A stretch of 64,000 bases of DNA from Phenylobacterium zucineum HLK1. Lineage in GTDB: Bacteria; Pseudomonadota; Alphaproteobacteria; Caulobacterales; Caulobacteraceae. Where the stretch lies: positions 2,520,001-2,584,000 of the forward strand of contig NC_011144.1 in assembly GCF_000017265.1 (NCBI RefSeq). The letters are read 5' to 3'. Under the pieces are notes generated by a model. That model had not been told where the DNA came from. It saw nothing but the letters and a program-made list of their open reading frames with translations, and did no database searches. Below are positions 16,878 to 25,165 of the stretch, one piece after another (position 1 is the stretch's first letter; each line of letters opens with the position of its first letter). Position numbers and translations under genes: made by a program.

Positions 16878-19034
16878 TCATCCGGCGCGGCCGGTCAGCT
16901 CCAGCACCGCCATGGTCAGGTGGTACAGCGAGGTCGCCGGCGCCGGCTCGTCCACGAAGCCGCCGTCGGGCCGCAGCTTGTCGCGCCAGGCGCCCCGGGC
17001 GGGGGTCTCCAGATAGCGCGCCAGCCCCCGCGCGGCCGAGATGGCGTCGGCCTCCTCGCCCAGCAGGACGGCGGCCTTCAGGCGCTCGGTCTGAGGCCAC
17101 AGGCGTGCATAGCCGTCGCGCACCGCCAGGTCGTCCCACAGGGCGTTGACCGCCACCTCGCGCGAGGCGTCGACGCCCGCCCGGCCGACCTCGTAGAGGC
17201 GGCGCGCCGTGTGCAGCCCGCGCTCGGCGCCGCGGGCCCGGCCCCAGCGCTCCAGCAACCAGGCCCATTCGAACTGGTGCCCCGGCTCCACCAGGCCCGC
17301 CTCGCCCGTCAGAGGGGCCCAGCCCGCGTCGAAGAACTCGCGCAGCACGCCGCTGTCGGGATCGATGAACCGCTCGAGGGCGAGATCGGCCACCTCGTCC
17401 GCCAGCCGCCCCCAGCCGCCGTCGGGCTCCACCGCCTCCCAGGCGAGGGCCGCCTCGAAGAGGTGCATGTGGGCGTTGGCCTGGTAGGGCTGGGGCCCCG
17501 CCTCGCGGAAGCCGCCGGCCGGATGGCGGAAGATCTCCAGGGCCGCGCGGGCGCGGGCGCCCTCGGTCCGCCAGCGGGCGTCCCCGGGCTCGGCACGGGC
17601 GAGCGCGCTCAGGGCCAGCAGCAGGAAGGCGTGCTCGTACAGGCAGGCGGTCTCGTCCAGCGGCGCGCCGTCCACGGTCAGCACCGACACCGTCCGCCCG
17701 TCCTTGCGCAGTCCCCGGGCGGCGTAGAACTCCCAGCCGCGCTTGGCGACCTCCAGCCAGGGGCCGGGGGCGCCGATCGCCGCCGCCGTGGCGAAGACGA
17801 AGACCTGCCGGGCCTGGGTGCGGGCGCGCCGCCGCGGGTCGACCGCCTCGCCCTCGGCGGTCAGCGCCTCGCGGAAACCGCCGTTGACGGGATCGGCCCC
17901 CAGGGTGCTCCACAGCGGCAGGGCGGCGGTGCGGAACCACAGGTCGTACCAGTCGGCGGCGGCCTCCAGGGTGGTGAAGCGCCGGCCCCGGCCGCCGGGC
18001 GGGGCCGCGGCCGCCGCGGCCTTGACGTCCTGGCTGGCGGCGAGGTCGCAGACCAGCACCACGTCCGGCTCGACGATCACCGCCAGGTTGGAGGCGCCGA
18101 CCACCGCCACGTGCAGGTCGTCCGAGGCCCGGACCAGCAGGTCGCGCGCGCCCACCGCCTGCACGTTGCCGCTCAGGCTGTTGCCGTCGGCGTCGCGGTC
18201 CGAGCCCGCCAGGACCGCGTCCCACGCGCCGACGTCCGACCATTCGAAGGCGACCGGCAGCACGGCGGCCCGGGCGGTCTTCTCCATCACCGCGTAGTCG
18301 ATGGATATCTTCGGCGCCTGGCGGAACGGCCGGCCGAGGATCCAGGCCGCGCCGTTCGCTTCCAGGTCGGCGACCCCGGCCCGCGCGGCCTTCGCCACGC
18401 CGGGCGCATGGGCGCCGAGCTCGTCCATCAGCGTCCGCGCCGTGGCGACGAAATTGCCGCTGTTCCACAGGTAGCCGTCCGCCACATAGGCCCGGGCCCG
18501 TTCGGCGTCGGGCTTCTCGACGAAGGCCGCGACCGGCTTCACGGCCTCGGCCCCTGCGCCCGGCCGGATGTAGCCGTAGGCCGTGGCGGGCTCGGTCGGC
18601 TCTACGCCCAGCGTCACGACCGCGCCCTCGCAGGCCGCCGGCAGGGTCTGCGCCACGGCCGCACGGAAGGCGTCGGCGTCGGGGATGTGGTGGTCGGCCG
18701 AGACGATGACCGCCACGGCGTCCGGATCGCGCGCTTCGATCCAGGCGCAGGCCGCGGCGATGGCGGCGGCCGAGTCCCGCGGCTCAGGCTCCAGCAGCAC
18801 CACCGCCTGTCCGCCGATCTCGGCAAGCTGGGCCTCGATGAGGGCCTGGTGGGCGATCCCCGCGACGACCAGCACGGGGCCGGCCTCGGCCAGCGGCGCC
18901 ACCCGGACCAGCGTCTCCTGGAAGCTGGAGCGGGCCCCGGTCAGCGGAATGAACTGCTTGGGCCGCCAGGGGCGCGAGGCCGGCCACAGCCGCGTCCCCG
19001 ACCCGCCGCACATGATCACCGGATAGACGGCCAC
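16878..19034 (-). CDS. Fused mannose-1-phosphate guanylyltransferase / AGE-type sugar isomerase
   Basis: A 718-aa two-domain enzyme. Residues 1 to about 345 are a ManC guanylyltransferase with GGSGTRLWPAS and FVEKPD, making GDP-mannose. Residues about 355-718 are an (alpha/alpha)6-barrel of the N-acylglucosamine 2-epimerase family (QARQVFVFATA, YEHAFLLLALSAL, NAHMHLFEAAL, PGHQFEWAWLL, with the His residues of the active cleft). In AGE proteins of this kind the domain acts as a phosphomannose or mannose isomerase, so one polypeptide may run fructose-6-P to GDP-mannose in cooperation with a mutase. Usual ManC fusions carry a cupin isomerase instead. GTG start 19034 follows a GGGGGAGGGG stretch. 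Last gene of the operon, 27 bases after the glycosyltransferase. Confidence 0.88.
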   Translation of the reverse strand: MAVYPVIMCGGSGTRLWPASRPWRPKQFIPLTGARSSFQETLVRVAPLAEAGPVLVVAGIAHQALIEAQLAEIGGQAVVLLEPEPRDSAAAIAAACAWIEARDPDAVAVIVSADHHIPDADAFRAAVAQTLPAACEGAVVTLGVEPTEPATAYGYIRPGAGAEAVKPVAAFVEKPDAERARAYVADGYLWNSGNFVATARTLMDELGAHAPGVAKAARAGVADLEANGAAWILGRPFRQAPKISIDYAVMEKTARAAVLPVAFEWSDVGAWDAVLAGSDRDADGNSLSGNVQAVGARDLLVRASDDLHVAVVGASNLAVIVEPDVVLVCDLAASQDVKAAAAAAPPGGRGRRFTTLEAAADWYDLWFRTAALPLWSTLGADPVNGGFREALTAEGEAVDPRRRARTQARQVFVFATAAAIGAPGPWLEVAKRGWEFYAARGLRKDGRTVSVLTVDGAPLDETACLYEHAFLLLALSALARAEPGDARWRTEGARARAALEIFRHPAGGFREAGPQPYQANAHMHLFEAALAWEAVEPDGGWGRLADEVADLALERFIDPDSGVLREFFDAGWAPLTGEAGLVEPGHQFEWAWLLERWGRARGAERGLHTARRLYEVGRAGVDASREVAVNALWDDLAVRDGYARLWPQTERLKAAVLLGEEADAISAARGLARYLETPARGAWRDKLRPDGGFVDEPAPATSLYHLTMAVLELTGRAG

Positions 19035-19061
19035 GCCGCGCCCCTCCCCCTCGCCGAACCG

Positions 19062-19862
19062 CTAACTAACCCGAGGCGGGTTGAATCGGCCAAGGCAGAC
19101 TAGGGCCAGCGTGCGCAGAAGCGCGATCTCGCCCTGGAACGGCTTGATCTTGGTGGGCGTCTTCTCGTCCTTGGGATAGCGGCGGGCGGTCGGCAGTTCG
19201 AGGCAGCGGAAGCCCAGGCGCGGCGCCCGGTAATTCATGTAGGCCAGGAGCTCGTAGTCGCGGAACTGCGGCCGGAAGATCGCCATCCGCGGGTCCTCCA
19301 GCAGCCGGCGGCTGTAGGCGCGGAAGCCCTGGGTGGTGTCGGTCCAGCGGAAGCCCGAGGCGAGGCTGAGGGCCGGCGCGTGGATCAGGCGGATGGCCAG
19401 GTCGCGCAGCCAGGGCGTGTTCTCGGCCACGCCGCCCTTCACGTACCGCGAGGCCTGCACGAAGTCCCAGCCGTCCTTCAGCGCCTGGACGAAGGCCGGA
19501 ATGGCGTCGGGATCGTCCTTGTTGTTGCCGTCGATGGTGACGACGCCGCGGTAGCCCTGGTCCAGGGCGAAGGCGTAGGCGCACAGGAGCTGGGCGCTGA
19601 GCTTGCCGGGGCCGGTCTTGCGCACGAGGCCGGCCACCTGGGCGGCGTCGAGGCGCGCCGGAGCCAGGGAGCCGTCGGTCGAGCCGCCGTCCACGATGAC
19701 GATGTCGGCGATCTCGGCGATGCCCAGGGCGCTCATGCGCGACAGCAGGCGGCCGATCCGTTCGCCCTCGTTGATCACCGGAATGACGACGCAGTGGTCC
19801 TTGGAGCGCCCGCGCCAGCGCTCCACCACATGCTCGGGGACGTGGTCGCGGCCGGGGGTCAC
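19062..19862 (-). CDS. Family 2 glycosyltransferase, polyprenyl-phosphate mannose synthase-like
   Basis: A 266-aa GT2 with VIPVINEGERIGRLL, IADIVIVDGGSTDGSL and VTIDGNNKDDPDAIPAF, the last in place of the DXD metal site, followed by ASRYVKGG and TDTTQGFRAYS as in dolichol/polyprenyl-phosphate mannose synthases. No C-terminal membrane helices are evident. The start GTG 19862 overlaps the stop codon of the upstream small membrane protein (GTGA). Next to a GDP-mannose-forming fusion, mannose is the likely donor sugar; the acceptor (carrier lipid or glycan) is inferred only. Confidence 0.82.
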   Translation of the reverse strand: MTPGRDHVPEHVVERWRGRSKDHCVVIPVINEGERIGRLLSRMSALGIAEIADIVIVDGGSTDGSLAPARLDAAQVAGLVRKTGPGKLSAQLLCAYAFALDQGYRGVVTIDGNNKDDPDAIPAFVQALKDGWDFVQASRYVKGGVAENTPWLRDLAIRLIHAPALSLASGFRWTDTTQGFRAYSRRLLEDPRMAIFRPQFRDYELLAYMNYRAPRLGFRCLELPTARRYPKDEKTPTKIKPFQGEIALLRTLALVCLGRFNPPRVS

Positions 19863-20212
19863 GCTGGGCCCCGCGCCAGGGCCAGGGCCACGATGCCGGC
19901 CAGCAGCAGCGAATAGCCCAGCCAGTGAAGCGGCGTGAACGCCTCGCGCATCATGAGGGCCGAGGCCGCGCCCACGACCACGATGGCTCCGGCCGTGGCG
20001 ATCGGATGGGCGACGTTCAGCGGCAGGCGGGTCACGGCCGCGGCGTAGGCCAGGAACGCCACGCCGTAGCTCGCCGCCGCCAGCCACAGCCGCCAGTTGG
20101 CCGCCAGGGCCATGGGGTCGGACAGCGTCAGCGGCCCGTCCGAGCTCAGCTTGACCAGCACGCTCGCCGCGGCGTTGGCGAGGATCCCAACGACGATCAG
20201 CAGCCAGGTCAC
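19859..20212 (-). CDS. EmrE/ArnE-like small four-helix membrane protein (EamA superfamily)
   Basis: A 117-aa protein with four transmembrane helices (WLLIVVGILANAAASVLVKLS, then three more) and the conserved ASYGVAFLAYAAAVTRLPLNVAHPI segment of small multidrug-resistance-fold proteins. Within glycan clusters such proteins (ArnE/ArnF) flip lipid-linked sugars. It is linked to both neighbours by GTGA overlaps, so it is translated with a TIM-barrel isomerase and a glycosyltransferase, which favours flippase over drug efflux. Starts with GTG 20212. Confidence 0.82.
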   Translation of the reverse strand: MTWLLIVVGILANAAASVLVKLSSDGPLTLSDPMALAANWRLWLAAASYGVAFLAYAAAVTRLPLNVAHPIATAGAIVVVGAASALMMREAFTPLHWLGYSLLLAGIVALALARGPA

Positions 20213-21021
20213 GCCGGCGCCCCGTAGGCCGCTTTCGCGACCGCCACCGCCCGGGCGAGCGCCTGCCGGTGCGGCTCGGCGGCCGCCGGCGCCATCTCGA
20301 CCGTGACGGTGAGCTCGGGCCGCGCGTTTCGCAGGGCCGCGGCCGCGGCGGCGTGCGGCGCGCCGGCGTCGCCAAGCGGGACGAGGCCAGGCTCGCTGGC
20401 GTGGACGTGGCCGATCAGCTCGGCGTGGGCGGCGATCACCTGGGCGGGATCCTCGCGGTTGGCGGCGATGGCGCCGACGTCCAGCTGCAGCCGGATCGCC
20501 GGATGGTCCACGGACCGGACCACCTCGGCCGTCTCGGCCGTGTCCGTCATGAAGTTGCAGCCGTAGATGACGGGATTCGGCTCCAGGCAGACGAGGACGC
20601 CGTTCTGCGCCGCCGCGTCGCCCAGTCGGCGGAAGAACTCCACGGCGATCCGGCGGGCCGCGCCGTCGTCGAGGCCGCTGCGGTCGCGGTTCTTCGGCGA
20701 GCCGAAGGTGAGCGCGCGCGCGCCGAGCAGGCCGCCCACCCGGCACAGCGCCGAGAGCCGGGCCAGCATCGCCCCGTCGTCGGAGAAGAGATTGAGCCCG
20801 CTCGTGCCGAACAGCAGGCTCTGCATGCCGACGACGCTGAAACCTCGGTCGGCCCACCACCGGCGCACGCGCTCGGCGTCGGCCCCGCTCACCTGCGCCG
20901 GATCGGCGAAGTACTTGCCGGGCGCCACGTCCACCTGATCCACGCCCGCGGCGGCCAGCAGGTCGGCGGCAGCCGGCTCCTCGGCGAGATCCCAGGCGAT
21001 GTTGGAGACCGAGAGGCGCAC
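20209..21021 (-). CDS. Sugar phosphate isomerase/epimerase family TIM barrel
   Basis: A 270-aa protein of the xylose isomerase-like / AP endonuclease 2 TIM-barrel family. Metal-ligand carboxylates expected of the family are visible: Glu in VCLEPNP, Asp in RLQLDVGAI, His/Glu in HVHASEPG and Glu in VTVEMAP. Such enzymes isomerise or epimerise free or modified sugars using a divalent metal. GTG start 21021, one base after the upstream stop, so it is coupled to the reductase gene. Specific substrate unknown; the context suggests a sugar made in the same operon. Confidence 0.82.
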   Translation of the reverse strand: MRLSVSNIAWDLAEEPAAADLLAAAGVDQVDVAPGKYFADPAQVSGADAERVRRWWADRGFSVVGMQSLLFGTSGLNLFSDDGAMLARLSALCRVGGLLGARALTFGSPKNRDRSGLDDGAARRIAVEFFRRLGDAAAQNGVLVCLEPNPVIYGCNFMTDTAETAEVVRSVDHPAIRLQLDVGAIAANREDPAQVIAAHAELIGHVHASEPGLVPLGDAGAPHAAAAAALRNARPELTVTVEMAPAAAEPHRQALARAVAVAKAAYGAPA

Positions 21022-21022
21022 G

Positions 21023-21817
21023 TCAGGCCCCGGGCGTGGAGAGGGGTTTGGAGGGAGGCTCGGACTGGGCGTAGGCGCGGATGGCCATCAGGCTCTCGCG
21101 CCGGGCGTACTGGTAGGCGCCCTGCCCGCCGAACAGCGCCGCGTGCCGGGTGCGGAAATCGTAGGCCGCAGGCGACCGTCCCTCCACAACGTTGTCGAAC
21201 CGCCGCCCGAAGCCCTCCTGCGCCACCTCGGCCATCGACAGCGGTTCAGCCGTCAGGTGGACCAGCCGCAGCCCGGCGGCCAGCGCGGTTTGCAGGTCGG
21301 CCCACAGGTTCACCATCGGATAGAACTGGTAGACGCTGCGCGCGTCGATGACGTGCAGGTTGTTGTCGTTTCGCAGGTCGAACACGGCGTTCTTGCGCAG
21401 GCCCGGCCCGACCAGCCCCGGCAGCCGCACGATCAGGGCGCCCGGGAAGCGCTCGGCGACCTGCTGCTCCAGCCAGCGGCGATGACGGCCGTAGGCGCCG
21501 GGCGCCTGCGCGTCCGGATCCGCGTCCTCGTCCGCGCCGCGGCTGTCGGCGAAGACGTCGACCGTGCTGATCAGGATCACCTGCCGCGCCTGGACCTGCT
21601 CCAGGTGGCCCATGAGGGTCTCCAGCGCGGCGCGGTCGGCCTCGGGCTCCTTCTCGGCGAGCCACTTCTGGGCGGGCGCCCCGGCGCAGACCAGCAGGTC
21701 GAACGCCTGCCCGCGGATCTCGGCGATGTCCGTGGATCGGTAGGTCTGCTGGAAGCTTCGCTGGCGCAGCAGCGTCTGGCCCACATAGCCGCTCCAGCCG
21801 ACGAGGGCGTCGCTCAT
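21023..21817 (-). CDS. NAD(P)-dependent epimerase/reductase, short extended-SDR type
   Basis: A 264-aa protein with a shortened Rossmann start ALVGWSGYVGQTLL instead of the usual GxxGxxG, then LISTVDVFAD in the position of the catalytic Ser/Thr strand and YGRHRRWLEQ with the YxxxR/K-type helix. It continues with LPGLVGPGLRKN and FYPMVNLWAD. This looks like an RmlD/GalE-style reductase, divergent at the cofactor loop. It starts at ATG 21817 inside the ATGA overlap with the FAD oxidoreductase, so the two are likely made in equal amounts and act in sequence. Confidence 0.75.
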   Translation of the reverse strand: MSDALVGWSGYVGQTLLRQRSFQQTYRSTDIAEIRGQAFDLLVCAGAPAQKWLAEKEPEADRAALETLMGHLEQVQARQVILISTVDVFADSRGADEDADPDAQAPGAYGRHRRWLEQQVAERFPGALIVRLPGLVGPGLRKNAVFDLRNDNNLHVIDARSVYQFYPMVNLWADLQTALAAGLRLVHLTAEPLSMAEVAQEGFGRRFDNVVEGRSPAAYDFRTRHAALFGGQGAYQYARRESLMAIRAYAQSEPPSKPLSTPGA

Positions 21818-22902
21818 GCCGGCAGCTCCTCCGCCTCCAGGCGCTCCAGGACGTCGAAGACGTTGTCGATCTTGCCGCCCAGCACGCTGAACACCCGCCC
21901 CTCGTGGCCGTGGCGGCGGAACAGGATCGGCCGCCCGTCGTCGCCCTCGTTCGCCGTCAGCACCGTCTTCACCGTGAACAGCGAGCCCTCCACCGTGCTG
22001 CGCGCCAGCCCCGGCGCATAGCGCGCGGCGTCCCGCAGCATCCGGTCCACGCGGCTTTCCTTCGCATAGGCGTCCAGCACCGCATAGGGATCGCGCTCGC
22101 CCGCCTCGGCCCAGCTCAGGTGCGGCGTGTAGCGGACATGGGACAGCGAGTGCAGCCCCCGGGCGGGGAACGGCATGCACGAGAAGAACGGCCCGTCCAT
22201 CACGGTGACGCCCAACCCCTCGAACTCCGGCGGCGGGCGGACCAGCGCCAGCTCGGTGATCTCGTGCTTCAGGCCGAAGGGCGGCGCCTCCGGCCCGGCC
22301 AGCCGCTGCAGCCGCGCATAGGTGCAGTTGAACACCACGCCCGCCGGATGGTGTTCGCCGCCCGCCGCGACCGTGAGCCCGTCCGGCGCGGCCTCGACCG
22401 AAGTCACCTCCAGCCCGGTGCGCACCTCGACGCCCGCGTCCCGCAGCAGCCGCTCCGCCGCCCGGGCGAGCTTCGCCGCGTCGAAGGCGCTCTCCTCGAC
22501 GAGATAGGCCTGGGCGACCAGCCTGGGATCGAACAGGCGCGCCACCTGCGGCGGGGCCGGATCCAGCGGCGCCCCGATGTCGGCGCAGAAGCGCTCCATC
22601 TGGCGCGGGGTGACCTTCGAATTGCGCCGCGCGAGCGCGTAGACCGCCTGGAAGGGCGTCGTCGCCTCGCCGAAGGCCTCGACGAACCGCGGATAGTTCA
22701 CCCGGCTGCGGTAGGCCGTCGTGAAGCTGCGCGGATAGTGGTAGCCGCTGTGCACCCGGGCCTGGTTGACCAGGGAGGCCCGGCCCAGCAGCTCTGGGGC
22801 CGCCTCGAAGAGCCTGACCGTCCCGACCCCGCGCCGGGTCTTCAGGTAGGCGGCGATCATCGCCCCGTAGAAGCCGCCGCCCGCCACGATGGCGGTGGTC
22901 AT
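21814..22902 (-). CDS. FAD-dependent oxidoreductase, DAO family
   Basis: A 362-aa flavoenzyme. N-terminal AIVAGGGFYGAMIAAYL is the FAD dinucleotide-binding loop, VRLFEAAPELLGRASLVNQARVH places the Glu that binds the FAD ribose, and GVVFNCTYARLQRL and VFSVLGGKIDNVFD are the later FAD contacts. The DAO fold oxidises C-N or C-O bonds of small substrates. It sits between a carrier-lipid glycosyltransferase and a NAD(P) reductase with 4-base overlaps on both sides, which suggests oxidation of a sugar hydroxyl followed by reduction (net epimerisation or deoxygenation). That role is inference. Confidence 0.82.
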   Translation of the reverse strand: MTTAIVAGGGFYGAMIAAYLKTRRGVGTVRLFEAAPELLGRASLVNQARVHSGYHYPRSFTTAYRSRVNYPRFVEAFGEATTPFQAVYALARRNSKVTPRQMERFCADIGAPLDPAPPQVARLFDPRLVAQAYLVEESAFDAAKLARAAERLLRDAGVEVRTGLEVTSVEAAPDGLTVAAGGEHHPAGVVFNCTYARLQRLAGPEAPPFGLKHEITELALVRPPPEFEGLGVTVMDGPFFSCMPFPARGLHSLSHVRYTPHLSWAEAGERDPYAVLDAYAKESRVDRMLRDAARYAPGLARSTVEGSLFTVKTVLTANEGDDGRPILFRRHGHEGRVFSVLGGKIDNVFDVLERLEAEELPA

Positions 22903-23912
22903 CCCGCCCCCTGCCGGACCGCGGGCCGGCGCGGCCCGGCCTCGACGTTCAGCCGCGTGCGCCGCGTCAGCACCGCGCTCGTGTGCTCCCCGGCCAGGTA
23001 GTAGGAGGGCCCTTCCAGCGTCCAGGACAGCACCTGGGCGACGTATTCGACGAGGATGAACACCACCAGCGACAGCAGGAAGAACATGCCCGACTGCTGC
23101 AGCGACAGCGTCGTCCAGCCGGGCATGACGTCCGACTTGAACAGCCGGATCAGGATCACGTAGCCGGAATAGATCAGGTTCAGCGTCGCGCCCGTGATCG
23201 CCAGGGCCGAGGCGATCCGCAGCGGCAGGGTGGTCTGGGAGAACAGCAGGTTGAGACCCCGCCGGGCCTTGCTGCGCAGGCTGGTGCGCGGCTGAGGCCG
23301 CCGGGGTCCTTCGTAGTCGATCGCCGCCTTCGGAAAGCCCGCCAGCGCCGGCAGCGCCCGGTAGCGCAGGCCGGGCTTCGGCTGCTCCAGCAGGAAGCTC
23401 ACCACGCGCTTGCTGATCAGCCGGCAGCTCGCCCCCTCGACCTCCAGGTCCACGCCCACCAGCCGGCGGAAGACCCCGTGGAACAGCCGGTCCAGCATTC
23501 GCTCGGTCCCGGACATCGGCTTGGGCGTGGTGTTGCGGACGGTGACGAGGTCCGCCCCCTCGGCGATCTTCTCCAGGGCGCGGGGCAGGAACGAGAGGTC
23601 CTCGTTCAGCGGGTCCAGCACCAGCACGTAGTCGCCCAGCGCGTTCTCGACGCCGGCCCAGACGGCGATCTCGAGGTCGACGGCGCGGATCAGCCGGTAG
23701 ATCTGCAGGTTGGGCAGCCCGCCCTCCTGCACGAGGTCCGCATAGTCGCGCACCGAGCCGTCGGTCGAACCGTTGTCGACGATGACCACCTCGAAGTCCT
23801 CGACCTGGGCCGCCAGCTCGGCCACCAGCGGCTCGACGAGCGCGCGGGCGCGCCCCGCCACGTTGCGCAGCGGCACGACCACGGACAGAAGGATCGGATA
23901 GCGCTCCGGCAC
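22899..23912 (-). CDS. Family 2 glycosyltransferase with C-terminal membrane helices, GtrB/ArnC-like
   Basis: A 337-aa GT2: LSVVVPLRNVAG, VVIVDNGSTDGSV and LVLDPLNEDL form the nucleotide-sugar site, and two transmembrane helices near residues 235-260 and 275-300 match the polyprenyl-phosphate glycosyltransferase layout (GtrB, ArnC, DPMS). It would load a sugar on undecaprenyl phosphate at the inner face of the membrane. I chose GTG 23912 because GGGGAG lies 7 bases upstream; GTG 23936 is in frame but lacks a ribosome site. First gene of the seven-gene minus-strand operon. Confidence 0.85.
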   Translation of the reverse strand: MPERYPILLSVVVPLRNVAGRARALVEPLVAELAAQVEDFEVVIVDNGSTDGSVRDYADLVQEGGLPNLQIYRLIRAVDLEIAVWAGVENALGDYVLVLDPLNEDLSFLPRALEKIAEGADLVTVRNTTPKPMSGTERMLDRLFHGVFRRLVGVDLEVEGASCRLISKRVVSFLLEQPKPGLRYRALPALAGFPKAAIDYEGPRRPQPRTSLRSKARRGLNLLFSQTTLPLRIASALAITGATLNLIYSGYVILIRLFKSDVMPGWTTLSLQQSGMFFLLSLVVFILVEYVAQVLSWTLEGPSYYLAGEHTSAVLTRRTRLNVEAGPRRPAVRQGAG

Positions 23913-23994
23913 GGCTCGACTCCCCAGGGGGCCCACGCTTGCCGGGTCGCGGCGCGTTCCGCAAGGATCGTAAGGCCGAAGGCCGAGGCGGACG

Positions 23995-24348
23995 TCAGGG
24001 ATAGGCGCGTACGGGGACGTGCGGGGTCGCCGCGTCGGGCGAGTTCCGGCGCAGGGCGGCGCGCAGGATCTCGGTCTCGAGCATCAGGTCGCCGATCATC
24101 TCGCGCAGGCGGCGGTTCTCGGCCTCGAGCTGCTGGGCCCGGCTGGCCCGCGCCGCCGGGCTGAGGTGGGAAAGACCGTCGTTCGAGGGCTGCCGCACGG
24201 GGGTGACGACCACGCGCGGCGTTTCGGCCCGGTTGGGCTCGCACCTGTCGGTCGAGAGCACGAAGTCGCTCACCGACGCGACGGATTTCGCCCGCTTCCG
24301 CCTGCGGAAGAGGCTGAAACGCCAAGCATGACCCGACCGCGGGCGCAT
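23995..24348 (-). CDS. Hypothetical protein with IS3 OrfA-like C-terminal coiled coil
   Basis: A 117-aa basic protein from ATG 24348, which has GGGGG 4 bases upstream. The N-terminal third is Arg/Lys-rich; the C-terminus holds a heptad region QLEAENRRLREMIGDLMLETE resembling the leucine-zipper end of IS3-family OrfA transposase proteins, but there is no helix-turn-helix and no OrfB downstream. An in-frame ATG at 24396 is possible. A near-consensus promoter lies upstream (24413-24441), so the gene is probably expressed. It may be a domesticated transposase remnant or an unrelated coiled-coil protein. Confidence 0.5.
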   Translation of the reverse strand: MRPRSGHAWRFSLFRRRKRAKSVASVSDFVLSTDRCEPNRAETPRVVVTPVRQPSNDGLSHLSPAARASRAQQLEAENRRLREMIGDLMLETEILRAALRRNSPDAATPHVPVRAYP

Positions 24349-24412
24349 AAGACCCCCAACGCTCACGATGTCCGGCACAGCGGGCATCGCCGCCATACGC
24401 CCCCAGAACATC

Positions 24413-24441
24413 ATTATCCGAAAAATAAGGTGAAGCTGCAA
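24413..24441 (-). promoter_or_regulatory. Putative sigma-70-type promoter for the coiled-coil protein
   Basis: Minus-strand TTGCAG (24441-24436), a 17-base spacer, then GATAAT (24418-24413), in an unusually AT-rich patch of this high-GC region. It would start transcription near 24406, about 57 bases before ATG 24348, and argues against any start codon further upstream. Confidence 0.5.
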
Positions 24442-24492
24442 CCCCCGCTGGCAGTCGCTCTCGCGGCGCGACGCAATCGGAGCCGCGGGCGC

Positions 24493-25110
24493 TCAGTCCA
24501 GCATGCGCCGGACGGCGGCCTCCAGCACCTCCTGCGCCCGCTTCGGCGACAGGTCCTGCTCCCGACGCAGCCGCGACCACGCCTCGAAGCTGAGCAGCAG
24601 GTCGAGGCCCTCCAGGCGGTTGCGGTCGCGGACCGCCTCCGCCGGCAGCACGCCCTTGAGAATCTCGCGCAGCGCCGCCGCCAGCCGCCCGGCGTCGGCG
24701 TCCAGGAACCGCGAGCGGTGGCGGAAGGCGTCCGAGGCGCGCTTGAACGGGGCGATCCGCTCGAAGGCGACCGCCCGCCGCTCGACCAGCTCGATCACCC
24801 GCTCCTGCCAGACGTCGGACCGGAAGGGCCGCTCGACGATGGCGCGCAGCTCCTCCTCGATGACCCCGGACATCTCCCGGTAGAGGCTGTCCATGTCCTG
24901 GAAGTGCCGGAAGACCGTGCGTAGCCCGACCTCGGCGCGGGCGGCCACCTGCTCGGCGCTGGGCGCGACCTCGCCGGAGTGGATGATCTCCAGCATGGCC
25001 CGCACGATGCGGGCTCGGTTGTCGAGGCCGCGGCGGCGGCGTCCGTCGGCGACCCCCGCGGCCGCATCGGCGACCGCCTCCGCCCGCTTCACGCTCGCTG
25101 TCCTGGCCAC
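24493..25110 (-). CDS. TetR/AcrR-family transcriptional regulator
   Basis: A 205-aa regulator with the TetR helix-turn-helix AEQVAARAEVGLRTVFRHFQDMDSLY near residues 52-77 and a helical ligand-binding C-domain. It is the last gene of the minus-strand group MBL hydrolase - GST-fold protein - TetR (55 bases after the GST stop), so it is probably autoregulated through the palindrome upstream of that group (27339-27363). GTG start 25110 follows GAGGA. Ligand unknown. Confidence 0.88.
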   Translation of the reverse strand: MARTASVKRAEAVADAAAGVADGRRRRGLDNRARIVRAMLEIIHSGEVAPSAEQVAARAEVGLRTVFRHFQDMDSLYREMSGVIEEELRAIVERPFRSDVWQERVIELVERRAVAFERIAPFKRASDAFRHRSRFLDADAGRLAAALREILKGVLPAEAVRDRNRLEGLDLLLSFEAWSRLRREQDLSPKRAQEVLEAAVRRMLD

Positions 25111-25165
25111 GGGTCCTCGCTCCGGATGGCCGGTGATTAGGGCGCCCGCCCGCGCCTGACCAGCC

